Origin: Sphingobacterium sp. SRCM116780
GTDB taxonomy: Bacteria; Bacteroidota; Bacteroidia; Sphingobacteriales; Sphingobacteriaceae
Direction: 5' to 3'
DNA: 64,000 nucleotides
NCBI RefSeq assembly: GCF_021442025.1
Contig: NZ_CP090446.1
Span: 2,232,001-2,296,000 of the forward strand
The translations under genes were made by a program, and so were the position numbers. The notes below the pieces were generated by a model. That model saw only the letters and a program-made list of their open reading frames with translations. It made no database searches and was not told the origin of the DNA. The number at the start of each line of letters is the position of its first letter. The stretch's first letter is position 1. This document shows positions 17,045-27,164 of this stretch, piece after piece.

Positions 17045-18151
17045 ATGAAAAATACATTAGATATTGTCCCTTTGAAATCTTGGTTAGATACAGGCGACAA
17101 ACCTTTAATCATCGCAGGACCTTGTAGTGCTGAAACAGAAGATCAATTAGTATCAACAGCACATTTATTAGCCAATACAGGTAAAGTAAACGTGTTACGT
17201 GCAGGTATCTGGAAACCTCGTACTCGTCCAGGAGAATTTGAAGGTATAGGCTCTATTGGTTTAGAGTGGTTGAAAAGAGCTAAAGCTGAAACAGGTTTAC
17301 TAACAGCTACTGAAGTAGCAACTGCAAAACATGTGGAAGAAGCTTTAGCTGCTGGAGTGGATATATTATGGATCGGTGCGCGTTCTACTGCAAACCCATT
17401 CACTGTTCAAGAAATTGCTGATGCATTAGTTGGCGTTGATATTCCTGTTCTTATTAAGAACCCTGTGAATCCAGATTTATCATTATGGTTAGGCGCGCTA
17501 GAGCGTGTGAACCGTGCTGGTATCAAAAAATTAGGTGCCATTCATAGAGGCTTCTCTTCTTACGAAAAATCTGCTTTCCGTAATGAACCGATGTGGGATT
17601 TAGCCATCCAATTGAAATCTTTATGCCCAGAGTTACCGATCATCAATGACCCTAGTCATATTTGTGGTAACCGTGAGCTATTACCATACATTTCTCAAAA
17701 AGCAATGGATATGGATTTACAAGGCTTAATTATCGAATCTCATATTGATCCTTCTGTTGCTTGGACAGATGCAAAACAACAAGTTACACCTGCTGCATTA
17801 TCAGATTTAATTGATCATTTAAACTTACGTAAAGCGGAGTCTAATAATCCTGCTTTTGAAGATAAATTAGCAGAATTACGTAGCAGTATCGATAAGTTAG
17901 ATGACTTGATTATCCAAAAAATTGGTGAGCGTATGAAAATCGCTGAAAAAATTGGTGAGTACAAACGTGATAACAATGTAACGATCTTACAAGTTAACCG
18001 TTGGGATGAAATTATCCAAAAACGTACACAACTTGCAGAAGCTTTAACTTTGAGTAATGATTTCGCAGTAAAATTCTTAGAATTAGTTCACAATGAATCC
18101 ATTCGTAAGCAAAATGCAATCATGAATGCTCAACCTACAGCGGAGGCATAA
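17045..18151 (+). CDS. Bifunctional DAHP synthase / chorismate mutase
   Basis: A 368-residue fusion. Residues about 1-265 are a 3-deoxy-7-phosphoheptulonate synthase (IAGPCSAETEDQL, LRAGIWKPRTRPGEFEG, VLIKNPVNPDL, INDPSHICGNR), the entry step of the shikimate pathway. Residues about 280-360 are an AroQ-type chorismate mutase (LRSSIDKLDDLIIQKIGERM then KIAEKIGEYK), which makes prephenate for the pheA product. The fusion couples entry and branch point and is common in Bacteroidota. It overlaps aroA by one base and sits in the attenuated operon, so all three enzymes should respond to Phe/Tyr supply. Confidence 0.94.
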   Translation: MKNTLDIVPLKSWLDTGDKPLIIAGPCSAETEDQLVSTAHLLANTGKVNVLRAGIWKPRTRPGEFEGIGSIGLEWLKRAKAETGLLTATEVATAKHVEEALAAGVDILWIGARSTANPFTVQEIADALVGVDIPVLIKNPVNPDLSLWLGALERVNRAGIKKLGAIHRGFSSYEKSAFRNEPMWDLAIQLKSLCPELPIINDPSHICGNRELLPYISQKAMDMDLQGLIIESHIDPSVAWTDAKQQVTPAALSDLIDHLNLRKAESNNPAFEDKLAELRSSIDKLDDLIIQKIGERMKIAEKIGEYKRDNNVTILQVNRWDEIIQKRTQLAEALTLSNDFAVKFLELVHNESIRKQNAIMNAQPTAEA

Positions 18152-19398
18152 TGAGTCAACAGGTGATTACACTTTCTCACCCATCAAAAAGTATTCATGG
18201 CACGGTTCAACTCACTGGTTCAAAATCAGAGAGTAACCGTGCCCTCATTATACAGGCTTTGGGTAAAGGGAAAGTTGCTATACAAAATCTCTCGGATGCT
18301 TTCGATACGGTTACCCTAGCGGCGGCTCTTCAAAAAGCAGCTACGCCTCAAGATGGATTCAACACCATTGATATCGGTCCGGCTGGAACAGCAATGCGTT
18401 TTTTGACCGCTTACCTCAATTTAATAAAAGGTAACTTTATCCTGACGGGATCTGAACGCATGCAACAACGTCCTATTGGAATTTTGGTAGATGCCTTAAA
18501 AACAATTGGTGCTGATGTTCATTATGAAGCAAAATCTGGCTTCCCTCCTCTTAAAATTGAAGGAGGTATGTTTCAAGGAAAAGATAAAATTTCGATTAAA
18601 GGAAATATCAGCAGCCAGTATATCTCGGCTTTATTGCTGATCGCTTCCTCATTAAAAAAAGGATTGACACTTGAAATCGAAGGAGAATTAACGTCAAGAC
18701 CTTATGTCACCATGACGTTGAATATGCTAAAGGAAGTAGGTATTCAATCTGAATGGCAAAATAACACCATCCATATTGCTCCTCAAGAAACGCAAGAAGC
18801 AACCATATATGTGGAACCAGACTGGAGCGCAGCTTCCTATTGGTATGCCATCGTAGCCCTATCTAAAGCTGGCTCTATTGTTCTTCCTGGATTGAAAAAA
18901 AATAGCTTGCAGGGAGATATCGCTATCGTCGAGATCATGAGCCATTTTGGTGTAGCTTCATCATTTGAACAAGATGGATTACATCTGACGAAGGTTAGTG
19001 AGCCTTCTGGAAAGACATTTTTTGACTTAAAAGAATGTCCAGATTTGGCACAAACGGTCGTTGTTGTTGCAGCCGCTTTAAGAAGAGATATCTCATTAAC
19101 AGGCTTAGAAACACTGAAAATTAAAGAAACAGATCGAATTGCAGCATTACAAATGGAGATTGGAAAGTTCGGTGCCAAACTGATAGAAGATGGCACGACT
19201 TATCATATCAAAACGGATGAAGTTTTTGAACCAACGGACGTTTCTTTTGCCACCTATGAAGATCATAGAATGGCAATGGCATTTGCCCCTCTTTCATTAA
19301 TTTTCAAAAGTATTAAAATTGAAGAACCACATGTTGTCGAAAAATCGTATCCAGATTTTTGGAAACATTTAGCTGATCAAAAATTTATCATTGATTAG
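18151..19398 (+). CDS. aroA: 3-phosphoshikimate 1-carboxyvinyltransferase (EPSP synthase)
   Basis: A 415-residue enzyme that joins phosphoenolpyruvate to shikimate-3-phosphate. Visible are GSKSESNRALIIQALG at the N-terminus, GPAGTAMRFLTAYL (the usual GNAGTAMR reads GPAGTAMR), QRPIGILVDAL, SSQYISALLLIA and the C-terminal KETDRIAAL and YEDHRMAMAFAPL. Length is slightly below the usual 425-450. It starts on the last base of the upstream stop codon, so translation is coupled. A terminator follows before aroC. Confidence 0.94.
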   Translation: MSQQVITLSHPSKSIHGTVQLTGSKSESNRALIIQALGKGKVAIQNLSDAFDTVTLAAALQKAATPQDGFNTIDIGPAGTAMRFLTAYLNLIKGNFILTGSERMQQRPIGILVDALKTIGADVHYEAKSGFPPLKIEGGMFQGKDKISIKGNISSQYISALLLIASSLKKGLTLEIEGELTSRPYVTMTLNMLKEVGIQSEWQNNTIHIAPQETQEATIYVEPDWSAASYWYAIVALSKAGSIVLPGLKKNSLQGDIAIVEIMSHFGVASSFEQDGLHLTKVSEPSGKTFFDLKECPDLAQTVVVVAAALRRDISLTGLETLKIKETDRIAALQMEIGKFGAKLIEDGTTYHIKTDEVFEPTDVSFATYEDHRMAMAFAPLSLIFKSIKIEEPHVVEKSYPDFWKHLADQKFIID

Positions 19399-19404
19399 CA
19401 AAAA

Positions 19405-19438
19405 AAAACAGCAATGATACTCCTATCATTGCTGTTTT
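19405..19438. terminator. Terminator between aroA and aroC
   Basis: A perfect 15-bp stem (19405-19419 with 19424-19438) with a CTCC loop, A-rich before and T-rich at its 3' arm. It probably ends most pheA-operon transcripts before aroC. Confidence 0.8.
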
Positions 19439-19467
19439 ACCTATATTTATAGAAATTATATTAAATC

Positions 19468-20574
19468 ATGGCAGGAAATTCATTTGGCGATATATTTAGA
19501 ATTAGCACTTTTGGGGAATCACATGGAAAAGCGATTGGTGTTATTTTAGATGGTTGCCCTCCAAATATCGTGATTGACGAAGAGTTTATCCAATCAGAAC
19601 TGGATAAGCGTAAACCAGGTCAATCAAAAATAACCACGCAAAGAAAGGAAAGCGATACTGCACAAATTCTTTCTGGTGTATTTGAAGGAAAATCAACAGG
19701 AACGCCTATTGCCATACTGATCCCTAATGAGGATCAAAGATCCAAGGACTACTCACATATAAAAGATATTTTTAGACCTTCACATGCAGATTATACGTAC
19801 CATATGAAATATGGTCATCGTGATTATCGTGGAGGGGGACGTTCTTCGGCAAGAGAAACCGCGGCTCGCGTTGCTGCAGGAGCTATTGCCAAATCTTTTT
19901 TAAAACAATATGGAATTGAAATTTTTGCACACGTTTCTGGCGTTGGTAAAATTGAATCTCCAAATTTGGATACCAAAGATCTAACTTCCTTATTAACATT
20001 GAGAGAGGCAAATATCGCGCGATGTGCAGATCCTGCAACAGCAAATGAAATGATTGCTTTCATTGATTCTGTTCGTAAATCTGGAGACACAGTGGGTGGA
20101 CGTATTTCAACGATTATTAGAAATGTACCTGTTGGATTGGGAGAACCCGTATTTGACAAACTCCACGCTGATCTAGCAAAAGCTATGATGAGCATTAATG
20201 CTGTTCATGGCTTTGAATATGGTTCTGGATTTGCAGGCTCCGAATTATTAGGTTCCGAACATAACGACCTATTTGTATCCGATGAACATGATATCAATAA
20301 AGTAAAGACCCATACGAATTTTTCTGGAGGAATTCAGGGAGGCATCTCAAATGGGATGGATATTACGTTTAAAACAGCTTTTAAACCTGTTGCAACAATT
20401 ATGAGAGATCAACAAACCATTGACTCAAGTGGCAACGAAGCTACCGTACAAGGCAAAGGTAGACATGATCCATGTGTCGTATCAAGAGCCGTTATTATTG
20501 TCGAGGCAATGGCAGCATTAGTGATTGCAGATCATTTATTAAAACAATCTATTTACAAAAATGTCAGAAAATAG
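19468..20574 (+). CDS. aroC: Chorismate synthase
   Basis: A 368-residue enzyme that forms chorismate from EPSP with reduced flavin. Family signatures are all present: [18 protein letters not shown] at the start, [22 protein letters not shown] in the middle, [20 protein letters not shown] and [13 protein letters not shown], and [11 protein letters not shown] near the C-terminus. It follows the aroA terminator by 30 bases, so it either depends on read-through or has its own promoter that I could not place. The next gene overlaps its end by 14 bases. Confidence 0.96.
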   Translation: MAGNSFGDIFRISTFGESHGKAIGVILDGCPPNIVIDEEFIQSELDKRKPGQSKITTQRKESDTAQILSGVFEGKSTGTPIAILIPNEDQRSKDYSHIKDIFRPSHADYTYHMKYGHRDYRGGGRSSARETAARVAAGAIAKSFLKQYGIEIFAHVSGVGKIESPNLDTKDLTSLLTLREANIARCADPATANEMIAFIDSVRKSGDTVGGRISTIIRNVPVGLGEPVFDKLHADLAKAMMSINAVHGFEYGSGFAGSELLGSEHNDLFVSDEHDINKVKTHTNFSGGIQGGISNGMDITFKTAFKPVATIMRDQQTIDSSGNEATVQGKGRHDPCVVSRAVIIVEAMAALVIADHLLKQSIYKNVRK

Positions 20575-21421
20575 CGAATTCATTTTAGGCGTTGATATTG
20601 GTGGCACACATATTACCGCAGCGTTAGTTAATCAATTGCATTGGGAAATACTTTCTGATAACGTGGTGAGAAACCACGTTTTTTCACAGGAAAATGCTAA
20701 ATCGATTTTTCATACTTGGGCAAATACCATTAATGCTTGTTTAAACTCTGTAGATTTCAAAGTGAAACATATTGGTATTGCTATGCCAGGCCCCTTTGAT
20801 TATGAAAATGGAATTTCCCTCATGTTTGGACAAAGTAAATATGATGAGCTCTATAAAATGGATGTAAAAACACCATTGTCAGAATTAACTGGGATACCAA
20901 CACAAAATATTCACTTTATCAATGATGCTGCAGCTTTTCTACAAGGCGAAGTATTCGCTCAAAATTTAAACACCAAAAATAATGTCCTTGGTATTACATT
21001 AGGAACTGGTCTTGGTTCTGCTGTTTGGAATAATGGCGATAAATCCTTTGATGCAGATCTATGGAATACACCTTATCAGGATTCAATTTTCGAAGAGTTT
21101 TTAGTAACCAGATGGTTTATAAAAAGATTTAAAGAATTAACGGGTATTGAAGTCTCGGGGCTTAAACAGATTATCACAGAATTTCAAGATCACAAAGCAT
21201 TTCCTGTCATTTGTGACGAATATGGAACCAATCTCGTTAATTTCCTAAAGTTCTTTAGTGAAAAATATAGTTGTAATGAGTTTATCATAGGGGGTAATAT
21301 CTCTAAAGCATTACCCCTATTTTTAGATCAAAAGAAAAATCTAATCCAAGATTTTCATATCTATAACGCAACTTTAGGAGAAGAGGCTGCTATTATTGGA
21401 GCAGCAGCTCAATTCTCTTAA
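20561..21421 (+). CDS. ROK-family sugar kinase (glucokinase-like)
   Basis: A 286-residue ROK protein. The ATP-binding motif [15 protein letters not shown] opens the protein, [15 protein letters not shown] and [14 protein letters not shown] (sugar-binding and catalytic Asp region) follow, and [14 protein letters not shown] is the second phosphate motif. The typical ROK zinc-binding CxCGxxGC cluster is absent. It probably phosphorylates glucose or a related sugar. The overlap with aroC ties its expression to chorismate synthase, though no metabolic reason is obvious. Confidence 0.82.
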   Translation: MSENSEFILGVDIGGTHITAALVNQLHWEILSDNVVRNHVFSQENAKSIFHTWANTINACLNSVDFKVKHIGIAMPGPFDYENGISLMFGQSKYDELYKMDVKTPLSELTGIPTQNIHFINDAAAFLQGEVFAQNLNTKNNVLGITLGTGLGSAVWNNGDKSFDADLWNTPYQDSIFEEFLVTRWFIKRFKELTGIEVSGLKQIITEFQDHKAFPVICDEYGTNLVNFLKFFSEKYSCNEFIIGGNISKALPLFLDQKKNLIQDFHIYNATLGEEAAIIGAAAQFS

Positions 21422-21426
21422 AATTT

Positions 21427-21461
21427 AATATCCCTTACTTAGTTAAAAAGTGAGGGATATT
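21427..21461. terminator. Bidirectional terminator between the ROK kinase and E1 genes
   Basis: A 13-bp stem with one G-T pair (21427-21439 with 21449-21461) lies between convergent genes and overlaps the stop codon of the minus-strand E1 gene. Confidence 0.7.
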
Positions 21462-23856
21462 TATCTGGATAACCCTCATTCATCATTTCAAAAACAGTTT
21501 CTACAATATCATCACTAGATGGTTTTGTGAAATAATCTCCGTCAGACCCGTAAGGAGGGCGATGTGCTTTAGCACTTAATGTTCTCGGTTGACTATCCAA
21601 TAAATAATAGCCATTTTGTATTTCTAATATCTGTTGCAGGATAAAAGCAGAGGCACCCCCTGGTACATCTTCATCTACAACTAACAGTTTATTTGTCTTT
21701 TTTAAAGATGTAGCACATAACTGTGCTTTATCAAAAGGTTGCAACGTTTGCGCATCGATAATCTCAACACTCACCCCTAACCGATCCAATTCCATAGCTG
21801 CTTCTTCAACAACTCGTAACGTAGATCCATAAGAAACCACCGTAATATCAGTACCCTCCTTGATCCGCTCCGCATAACCTATTGGTATGGTGAATTCGCC
21901 AATATTATCAGGCAAACGTTCTTTTAAACGATAGCCATTTAAACATTCGACAACGAGTGCAGGTTCATCAGATCTAAATAATGTATTGTACATACCTGCA
22001 GCTTGCGTCATATTGCGTGGAACACAAATATGCAAACCTCTTAATGTCCCTAAGATCATCGACATCGGAGATCCTGAATGCCAAATTCCTTCTAAACGAT
22101 GCCCACGCGTACGGATAATGACAGGTGCTTTCTGACCACCAAAGGTACGATAACTTAAACTTGCTAAATCATCACTCGCAACGGTAATCCCATAAAGAAG
22201 ATAATCGAGATATTGAATTTCGGCAATAGGTCGAAGACCTCTAATCGCTAAACCAATACCTTTTCCAATAATTGAATTTTCTCTAATTCCAGTATCAAAA
22301 ACTCGAAGCTCTCCAAATTTCTCTTGCAATCCGGCAAAACCTTGATTAACATCTCCTATTTTACCAACATCCTCACCAAATGCTAATAATCGTTCATCTC
22401 TTGAAAAATTCTGCTCAAAACAAAAATTTAAAATCTCACGTCCATCAATAATTTTTGAATTATCTGAATATACAGGAGCGATCACTTCGATATGACTGGG
22501 ACTATCAACCCCTTCTGTAAAAAGTTTTGAATTATATCTTTTTGTATTGAGTTCTTGTTGCTGTTTATACCACGTTAATAATTCAGATTTACCAGAAACT
22601 TCTTTCCCTTTCAATTCACGAATAACTTTACGAACAGTACCGTATACTTCTTTGAGAGAGGGTTCTGTTAACGACTGCAATTGTTTTAAAGGTAATTCGA
22701 CTAACTCATTATCAATCTGACTTAATAAGTCAATCGCTTGAGCGGCATCAATAGCCAATGCTTTATTATAATCTGACCAAGCGCGACGTTGTTCTTGTCT
22801 AACAAACTCCTTCGCCTCATCTTCTATTTCTTTTAATTGTTCTGCTGTAGCAATAGCTGAGTCAATTAACCATTTTTGCATTTTCGCAATACAGTCATTC
22901 TCCAATTCCCAATCTAAACGTTCTTTAGATTTATAGCGTTCGTGAGAACCTGAAGAAGAATGTCCTTGAGGTTGTGTTAATTCGACTACGTGTACAATAC
23001 AAGGCGTATGATTTTCTCTGGCATATTTTGTGGCGCGTTCATACGTTTCACAAAGTCCAGGATAATCCCAACCTTTTACTTTAAAGATTTCAAATCCATT
23101 GGATCCGTTCTCTTTTTGAAAACCCTTTAATACTTCGGAAATACTTCCTTTTGTTGTTTGGACTTCATTTGGCACAGATATACCATAACCATCATCCCAA
23201 ACAGAAATAACAACAGGTATTTGTTTTACTCCTACTGCGTTGACAACTTCAAAAAATACACCTTCAGAAGTAGAAGCATTCCCTATTGAACAAAAAACAA
23301 CTTCATTACCTCCATTTGAAAAATATTTCAAATACGATAGATTAGCATTCTCACGGTATAATTTAGAAGCAAGGCCTAAACCCAAAATACGAGCCATTTG
23401 GCCCCCTGTAGTCGAAACATCTGAAAACGTATTCTTTTGTTTTGTTTGATCCAACCAATTACCATCTTCATCTATGACACGTACGGAGAAGTGGCAATTC
23501 ATTTGTCGACCTGCAGAAGAAGGATCATGTTCAACATCAGGATGCGCATATAATTGGGAGAAAAAATGGTAAATCGTAGTCAATCCACTCGCAAAAGCCA
23601 ATGTCTGATCTCTATAATAACCAGAGCGCCAATCACCTTTTTGAAATACTTTAGACACAGCAATCTGTGCCAATTCTTTTCCATCTCCAAAAATTCCAAA
23701 TTTTGCCTTTCCAGTCAAGACTTCCTTACGCCCCAATAGACTAACATACCTGCTTTCTACTGCAACCTTATAATCTTGAACAATGATCTTTTTAAAGTCG
23801 TCAAAACTTAGTTCTGAAGTTAAATCACTGCTGTGGTCTAATGTGGTTTCCAACAT
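21439..23856 (-). CDS. 2-oxoacid dehydrogenase E1, fused alpha and beta subunits (branched-chain type)
   Basis: An 805-residue thiamine-diphosphate enzyme with the alpha subunit at the N-terminus (to about residue 420) and the beta subunit after it. The alpha part shows GYYRDQTLAFASGL, a ThDP/Mg region FCSIGNASTSEGVFFEVVN and GHSSSGSHERYKS phosphorylation-loop-like sequence; the beta part shows LLAFGEDVGKIGDVNQGF, FDTGIRENSIIGKGIGLA and VVSYGSTLRVVEEAA. Such fusions in Bacteroidota are annotated as branched-chain 2-oxoisovalerate dehydrogenase E1, feeding branched acyl-CoA to lipid synthesis. E2 and E3 are not nearby. CAAATTTA at 23876-23883 is a minus-strand -7 box (TAAATTTG), 19 bases before the start codon. 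Confidence 0.88.
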   Translation of the reverse strand: MLETTLDHSSDLTSELSFDDFKKIIVQDYKVAVESRYVSLLGRKEVLTGKAKFGIFGDGKELAQIAVSKVFQKGDWRSGYYRDQTLAFASGLTTIYHFFSQLYAHPDVEHDPSSAGRQMNCHFSVRVIDEDGNWLDQTKQKNTFSDVSTTGGQMARILGLGLASKLYRENANLSYLKYFSNGGNEVVFCSIGNASTSEGVFFEVVNAVGVKQIPVVISVWDDGYGISVPNEVQTTKGSISEVLKGFQKENGSNGFEIFKVKGWDYPGLCETYERATKYARENHTPCIVHVVELTQPQGHSSSGSHERYKSKERLDWELENDCIAKMQKWLIDSAIATAEQLKEIEDEAKEFVRQEQRRAWSDYNKALAIDAAQAIDLLSQIDNELVELPLKQLQSLTEPSLKEVYGTVRKVIRELKGKEVSGKSELLTWYKQQQELNTKRYNSKLFTEGVDSPSHIEVIAPVYSDNSKIIDGREILNFCFEQNFSRDERLLAFGEDVGKIGDVNQGFAGLQEKFGELRVFDTGIRENSIIGKGIGLAIRGLRPIAEIQYLDYLLYGITVASDDLASLSYRTFGGQKAPVIIRTRGHRLEGIWHSGSPMSMILGTLRGLHICVPRNMTQAAGMYNTLFRSDEPALVVECLNGYRLKERLPDNIGEFTIPIGYAERIKEGTDITVVSYGSTLRVVEEAAMELDRLGVSVEIIDAQTLQPFDKAQLCATSLKKTNKLLVVDEDVPGGASAFILQQILEIQNGYYLLDSQPRTLSAKAHRPPYGSDGDYFTKPSSDDIVETVFEMMNEGYPDKYPSLFN

Positions 23857-24067
23857 ACTATATTTCAGTTTCCAACAAATTTAATAAAAATAAAATTCTA
23901 AAATAATCATTATTAACATTAATAAAAAATTGGAGAAGCCTAGTTAAACAATATAAATATTTGTTTAACAGAATTCGCGCTTATAATTCGCTCGTATATA
24001 CTCTTCTAAAGATTTTTATCAATTTAATCGGTAAACCTTATCTTTGATAAAATAAAAAAATAGTAAA

Positions 24068-25246
24068 TTGAAATTTCAAGAACTTCATATCCATTCTAAT
24101 CTTTTACACATTTTAGATCAAGCGGGTTTAAAAAATTTAACTCCGATTCAAGAACTTGCCATTCCCCAAATATTAAAGAAAAATGACCTGTTGGCGATTG
24201 CACCTACTGGAACAGGAAAAACAGAAGCTTTTTCAATTCCTATCTTACAGCGTTATTTAACAAAAGAAACTCCACTTAGTAGCAAAACGCTCATTCTAAA
24301 TCCAACTCGCGAGTTAGCCATTCAAACACAATTACGCTTTAATGATTTAGCACAAAACAGTGCCGTTAAAACGATATTAATCTGTGGTGGACAATCTTAC
24401 GATCAACAAATAGAGGAGCTCAACCAACACCCCTCTGTTATTATAGCAACACCAGGTCGCTTATTAGATCTCTTTCTTCAAGGAAAAATTTTATTGGAGG
24501 CTATTCATACGATTGTTATTGATGAATTTGATCAACTGTTACAGTTAGGCTTTATGAAAGAAGTCAATCAAATTCTAAACCACTTACCAAAAGATCGACA
24601 AAATCTATTTTTATCGGCAACACTTCCAAATGATCTCTTGCGGATTGCAAATAAAACGTTACAAAACCCATACAGAATAGAGATCACCACAGATCAAAAG
24701 AATACGAATATCGAAGAGAAAGTATTTTATGTCGACAAAACAGATAAAAAGAAGCTGATCAACTATCTAATTCAACAAAATCCTGCAGATCAAATATTAA
24801 TATTCAGCAGAACAACGCATGCTGTAGATCGAATTGTGCAAGATCTAAAAAGAGAAGAAATCCGTGCTGAAGCACTTTATGCTGATAAATCTCAAAAAAA
24901 TAGAATCCAGATATTGACAGACTTTAAAGAAAAAAAGATACACATATTAGTGGCTACGGATCTTGTTGCAAGAGGTATAGATATTGAAAATCTGCCCGTT
25001 GTCATTAATTATGAAATTCCGGATACTGCTGAAGGCTACACCCATAGAATTGGAAGAACAGGACGCAACACAGCTATAGGCAAAGCCTATACTTTTTGTG
25101 ATGCAGAAGATAACAGCAAGTGGATCCAGCTTCAATTAGCATTAAATAAGCAGATCAAAATCGAAGACCAACATCCTTATGTATTAAGTTGGCAAAAAAT
25201 GATTTCTACGAGCGAATTAAAAAAGGGAAAGAGAAGAAAAAAATAA
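24068..25246 (+). CDS. DEAD-box ATP-dependent RNA helicase
   Basis: A 392-residue RNA helicase with the motifs in order: Q-motif region LTPIQELAIPQIL, motif I APTGTGKTEA, motif Ia PTRELA, motif II D-E-F-D (in IDEFDQLLQLGF, instead of D-E-A-D), motif III SAT, motif V ATDLVARGIDIE and motif VI YTHRIGRTGR. It ends with a short basic tail (LKKGKRRKK). It probably remodels RNA during ribosome assembly or decay. The start is TTG at 24068: the next Met is deep in the protein, and a -7 box TATCTTTG at 24039-24046 would start the mRNA about 15 bases upstream. Confidence 0.9.
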   Translation: MKFQELHIHSNLLHILDQAGLKNLTPIQELAIPQILKKNDLLAIAPTGTGKTEAFSIPILQRYLTKETPLSSKTLILNPTRELAIQTQLRFNDLAQNSAVKTILICGGQSYDQQIEELNQHPSVIIATPGRLLDLFLQGKILLEAIHTIVIDEFDQLLQLGFMKEVNQILNHLPKDRQNLFLSATLPNDLLRIANKTLQNPYRIEITTDQKNTNIEEKVFYVDKTDKKKLINYLIQQNPADQILIFSRTTHAVDRIVQDLKREEIRAEALYADKSQKNRIQILTDFKEKKIHILVATDLVARGIDIENLPVVINYEIPDTAEGYTHRIGRTGRNTAIGKAYTFCDAEDNSKWIQLQLALNKQIKIEDQHPYVLSWQKMISTSELKKGKRRKK

Positions 25247-25332
25247 GAAATTCAAATTGTTAAGGTCGACCTATAACCCATTCCTAATAAAAATACCTAT
25301 TTTTACTAATCATTACAGGATTGAAATTTAAT

Positions 25333-26079
25333 ATGAGTACAATACATTTATTTAACGACAGCGAAGATTCTACCGAAAATCTGCTAGGAGATCTTTCAAA
25401 AACTATCATCATTAATTCCTTGATTGAAGTTCCTTTTCATGAACGTGATGAAAAATGGGTAGCTGAATTTCTAGAGAATATCGGTGAATCAACTTTTCAA
25501 TTAGCCGATTCCGAAGTGATCATCGGCCCAGATGGCTATCCCTATTTTCAACTAGAAAATGCACCAAAAGATCAAAATTTTCAAGCATTTGTTATCAAAA
25601 ATAGATTGAAAAGTTTTCTCCTAAAAAAAGGAATGGGTATCGCGATCAATGCACATCAAGAAAAACCTGATTGGATATTCTCTTACGGTGATTTAGTCAA
25701 CTTTCATTTAAATAACGAATTTTATACAGACGATTCTATCTTCTCTAAAAAGACGGAAGAAGCGCATATTAATAAAGATGAACAAATATTGGTAGGTCAA
25801 CCTTCTGAAACAATTCTTCCTCAGGATTTACGTCATAACTTGCGAGAATACTTAATCAACATGGGAATCAAAGACCCTAAGATTATGTTAATCGCAAGAA
25901 ATTACGAAGATGAAAATCTGGTTAGCCAAGATTTAGTTTTTAATATTACACCGACCATGTTCCAAACCGAGAAAGATTTTAAAGAAATCATGTCTTCTAT
26001 CTCGTGGTTTTTACCTCGTCATTATTCCTACATCGGTGTTGATGAGCAAACAGTAGAGAATGGTTTTATGGCTTTGTAG
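25333..26079 (+). CDS. Conserved-looking hypothetical protein, function unknown
   Basis: A 248-residue soluble protein that I do not recognise. The frame extends to a TTG at 25321, but ATG at 25333 (MSTIHLFNDSEDS) is the natural start. It is acidic, without a signal peptide or membrane segment. It has the look of a two-domain protein: a mixed first half (VIIGPDGYPYFQLENAP) and a second half after residue about 140 (DLRHNLREYLINMGIKDPKIMLIARN). Normal codon use and length argue that it is a real gene. It stands alone between the helicase and a Nudix gene. Confidence 0.7.
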   Translation: MSTIHLFNDSEDSTENLLGDLSKTIIINSLIEVPFHERDEKWVAEFLENIGESTFQLADSEVIIGPDGYPYFQLENAPKDQNFQAFVIKNRLKSFLLKKGMGIAINAHQEKPDWIFSYGDLVNFHLNNEFYTDDSIFSKKTEEAHINKDEQILVGQPSETILPQDLRHNLREYLINMGIKDPKIMLIARNYEDENLVSQDLVFNITPTMFQTEKDFKEIMSSISWFLPRHYSYIGVDEQTVENGFMAL

Positions 26080-26230
26080 GATGAGGATCAAACGTCTATT
26101 TTCGATCGGCTTCATTGTACACATTGGACCCTATTCCATAAGTTAATTTGTGTTTCCGCAAAAAGAGCCAATCTGTAGAATTTAGATATATATATCTTAA
26201 AGATTTATCAAAAAAATAAAAAAATAGCGC

Positions 26231-26683
26231 ATGTTTCCTTTTAATGTAAGAGTATACGGAATTTTAATTAATGATGAAAACGAAGTACTCATCAGTGATG
26301 AGAAAACTGAAAATGTATCATTTACAAAATTCCCTGGAGGTGGTTTAGAATATGGGGAAGGATTAATTGATGCCTTGAAAAGAGAATATCAAGAAGAATG
26401 CAACTTTGATATAGAGGTTGTATCTCATATTTACACAACAGATTTTTATGAAAAATCTAGTTTTAATGATAGCCAAATCATATCGATCTATTATTTAGTG
26501 AAAAACCTAAGCCCTATTCAGATCCGCACAACAACAATAGCCTTCGATTTTGAAGGTCAAGAATATGAAGATGGTAAGGCACAATCATTTCGATGGATAA
26601 AGCTACAAGATTTGGAAGAGAAGAGTCTAACCTTTAAAACAGACCAAGCTGCTTGGAATATTTTCTATAAGGATATAAAATAA
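26231..26683 (+). CDS. Nudix hydrolase
   Basis: A 150-residue Nudix protein that should cleave a nucleoside diphosphate linked to another group. The Nudix box reads GGGLEYGEGLIDALKREYQE followed by E-C-N-F; the catalytic REx2EE core is present, while the Gly near the end of the box is Asn. The N-terminal strand VRVYGILINDENEVLISDE fits the fold. Substrate unknown. It is a single gene with about 150 bases of non-coding sequence before it. Confidence 0.85.
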   Translation: MFPFNVRVYGILINDENEVLISDEKTENVSFTKFPGGGLEYGEGLIDALKREYQEECNFDIEVVSHIYTTDFYEKSSFNDSQIISIYYLVKNLSPIQIRTTTIAFDFEGQEYEDGKAQSFRWIKLQDLEEKSLTFKTDQAAWNIFYKDIK

Positions 26684-26892
26684 ATTTGTATTTATAAAAA
26701 ATAGTATTAAATTTACGTCAACCAAGTGAAAAACAACTTTAATAAAAAACCCGAATAAGTTTTATTTTTTTAATATGAATTATGTGATAACATGTCATCT
26801 TAAAAAAGATAAATAAAGTATAGCAACATATTGGTTCATGAATTTGTAAATTCCTAGTTCTATAGGTTATTTAATAGTTAGTGTGATTTTAT

Positions 26893-26923
26893 GGCGATAC
26901 TCCCGGTATCGCCTATTTTTTTT
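26893..26923 (+). terminator. Intrinsic terminator, plus strand, with TCCCG loop
   Basis: An 8-bp G/C-rich stem (26893-26900 with 26906-26913) around the loop TCCCG is followed by TATTTTTTTT. It lies 210 bases after the Nudix stop codon, so it ends either that transcript or an unrecognised small RNA in 26690-26890. Confidence 0.8.
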
Positions 26924-26940
26924 CAATAATCTAAAACTAA

Positions 26941-26977
26941 TAAAAAACAAAAGAGCCTAAATAACCATTTAGACTCT
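26941..26977 (-). terminator. Terminator of the small membrane protein gene (minus strand)
   Basis: Read on the minus strand, an 11-bp stem with one U-G pair (26977-26967 with 26962-26952) and a 4-base loop is followed by a T-rich run. It comes 23 bases after the stop of the 38-residue reading frame, which supports that frame as a real transcript unit. Confidence 0.75.
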
Positions 26978-27000
26978 ATTATCAGGTATTAGCATAAATT

Positions 27001-27117
27001 TTATGTGAAATATGCCAATAATAATACGATAATGATACACACAACAATAATAATCTTTGTGATGTTCGAATTATTATTATCACTTTTAAAGTGATACTCT
27101 CTTTTACTTGGTAACAT
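27001..27117 (-). CDS. Small single-span membrane protein, 38 residues
   Basis: A short frame starting MLPSKREYHFKSDNNNSN and continuing into one strongly hydrophobic helix (residues about 18-36: IIIVVCIIIVLLLAYF). A purine-rich ribosome-binding site, AAAGGAG, lies five bases before the ATG, and an intrinsic terminator lies just after the stop. The polar N-terminus followed by a single C-terminal helix suggests a tail-anchored membrane peptide. Function unknown; it could be a stress-induced small protein or a regulator of a membrane complex. Too short for standard gene finders. Confidence 0.65.
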   Translation of the reverse strand: MLPSKREYHFKSDNNNSNITKIIIVVCIIIVLLLAYFT

Positions 27118-27164
27118 ATAAACTCCTTTCTTTAGTAGATGTTCAAATTACAAAAATTCCACAA

